DNA from: Actinomycetota bacterium
Lineage (GTDB): Bacteria > Actinomycetota > Thermoleophilia > Gaiellales > Gaiellaceae
Reading direction: 5' to 3'
Assembly (NCBI GenBank): GCA_013695295.1
Contig: JACDAS010000181.1
Location: 1 to 5,133 of the forward strand
Length of the DNA stretch: 5,133 nt
The position numbers and the translations under genes were made by a program. The notes under the pieces were generated by a model, which had not been told where the DNA came from, did no database searches, and saw nothing but the letters and a program-made list of their open reading frames with translations. This document shows, piece after piece, positions 5,123-5,133 of the stretch (position 1 is the first letter of the stretch; the number at the start of each line of letters is the position of its first letter).

Positions 5123-5133
5123 GTCAGGATCCC

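Overview
This is a very GC-rich window of five protein genes. The first is cut by the left edge; the other four are whole. All four visible starts are GTG, intergenic gaps are short, and arginine- and alanine-rich protein composition is typical of high-GC Actinomycetota. A GlcNAc-6-sulfatase-like sulfatase with an added Cys-containing C-terminal domain, together with a short RpoD-type sigma factor, would suit the deep-branching class Thermoleophilia (Gaiellales or Solirubrobacterales). That placement is an inference from sequence style, not a proven assignment.

Layout: (1) 1-1317, plus strand, the C-terminal part of an S1-type sulfatase. (2) 1341-1700, minus strand, a small single-domain cupin, convergent with the sulfatase and separated by 23 bp that hold a small hairpin. 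(3) 1701-1895, a divergent regulatory region with an 8-bp tandem repeat, a 7-bp inverted repeat and a perfect 12-bp inverted repeat next to a possible leaderless promoter. (4) 1896-2951, plus strand, a Rieske non-heme iron oxygenase alpha subunit. (5) 2953-4002, plus strand, an RpoD-like sigma factor one base after the oxygenase stop. (6) 3999-4070, a long palindromic element that touches both flanking stop codons. (7) 4070-5122, minus strand, an extended short-chain (NAD(P)-dependent epimerase/dehydratase) protein.

The genes do not form a recognisable pathway. The clearest functional unit is the oxygenase and sigma factor pair, which must be co-transcribed and probably share the promoter near 1883-1895. 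The cupin is divergent from that pair and could share its control region. The sigma factor has group 1 features (a region 1.1-like N-terminus and intact -10 melting aromatics), but it has substitutions at the -12 contact position and in the basic patch after the -35 helix. It is therefore probably a specialised paralog rather than the housekeeping factor. No mobile element, CRISPR array, tRNA or rRNA was seen, and nothing here proves a new system. The points most worth checking are the oxygenase-sigma coupling, the altered sigma contacts and the two strong inverted repeats.
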